Source: Mesostigma viride
Lineage: Eukaryota > Streptophyta > Mesostigmatophyceae > Mesostigmatales > Mesostigmataceae
Assembly (NCBI GenBank): GCA_009746045.1
Contig: RPFO01001311.1
Span: 1 to 64,000 of the forward strand
DNA: 64,000 nucleotides
Direction of reading: 5' to 3'
The notes beneath the pieces were generated by a model. It had not been told where the DNA came from. It ran no database searches and saw only the letters and a program-made list of their open reading frames with translations. Positions 63,901 to 64,000 of the stretch are shown piece by piece. How positions within the stretch are numbered: the first letter of the stretch is position 1; each line of letters begins with the position of its first letter. The translations under genes were made by a program, and so were the position numbers.

Positions 63901-64000
63901 TTCTGCACACGGCTGATTGGATGGCTCTTTTCGCGGACCTCAACGCCCAGGGACGTGCGTGGCTGTTCTCGCTTTCCTTGCGGAGTGTGGGCTCGGCGTA
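60950..64000 (+). pseudogene. LINE with RING-H2-like and zinc-finger N-terminus and RT, runs off the window
   Basis: The frame opening at 60950 reads SCAICLEPFRPGDGL and CRLPACGHTFHQACI, the C2..CHHC order of a RING-H2 finger. The last pair expected as CPLC reads GPLC. A long Pro/Gly-rich linker follows, then two Cys/His fingers (near 61537-61625 and 61655-61725), as R2-type LINEs have before RT. The RT has RASSTGPSGWRYEHLEVLV, ARLLALLK then (after a frame shift near 62570) GKVRPIACGEVLRKLVGKVI and VVKVDCHNAFNSLSR. After a shift near 62970 come QQGDPLGPLYFAAPLQG and the catalytic AYLDDIYLLG (about 63085). It stays open to the window end, so the 3' part is not seen. The RLE-like fragments at 49756-51122 could be the 3' end of the same family. 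No good ATG is found in frame before 61049. Confidence 0.8.

Overview
The window is nuclear DNA of a eukaryote. Three intron-containing genes of ordinary type are buried in retrotransposon and simple-repeat DNA. The gene types (a GAHID-type GHMP sugar kinase, a UTr2-like UAA transporter, a 135-residue eL27), long GT-AG introns full of G/C-rich microsatellites, and the mix of Ty3 chromovirus, Copia, LINE and SINE elements suggest a green-lineage protist, most likely a chlorophyte or prasinophyte alga. That placement is inference. No bacterial-style operon, CRISPR array or rRNA gene was seen.

Layout: 1-2460 is a 169-bp satellite that decays at its right edge. 2690-3960 is CCAC-rich low complexity with a 52-nt C run. 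5061-10740 (-) is a Ty3-type element that keeps one LTR but has no integrase and no second LTR. 11043-16927 (+) is a complete, young Copia-type element with identical 276-bp LTRs and a CCCAT target duplication. 18430-20095 holds an old LINE 3' end and a MITE-like element.

20496-25099 (+) is a five-exon GHMP sugar kinase. 26719-30746 is a (GGAT)n array followed by a Russian-doll nest of LINE, SINE and ORF1-only insertions, nearly all with 11-12 bp target duplications. 31978-35095 (-) is the four-exon RPL27 (eL27) gene, head-to-head with a ten-exon nucleotide-sugar transporter at 36047-44477 (+). 44964-48655 is a second nest. 48745-60894 is a 12.15-kb Ty3 chromovirus with ATTTA target duplications, carrying an inverted LINE dimer and an 865-bp palindromic element. 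60950 to the window end is the start of a LINE whose N-terminus looks like a RING-H2 finger.

The kinase and the transporter both belong to nucleotide-sugar metabolism, but their closeness may be chance. The least ordinary items are: the Copia-type pol with protease-like sequence after integrase; an RNase H1 N-terminal (Cauli_VI-like) domain ahead of the chromovirus gag and an unknown ORF after its chromodomain; a palindrome-spacer-palindrome element; a HAL1-like ORF1-only retroposon; two insertions at the same LINE site; and the RING-LINE. Many transposon ORFs are broken by single-base shifts, some in homopolymers, so some breaks may be assembly errors.
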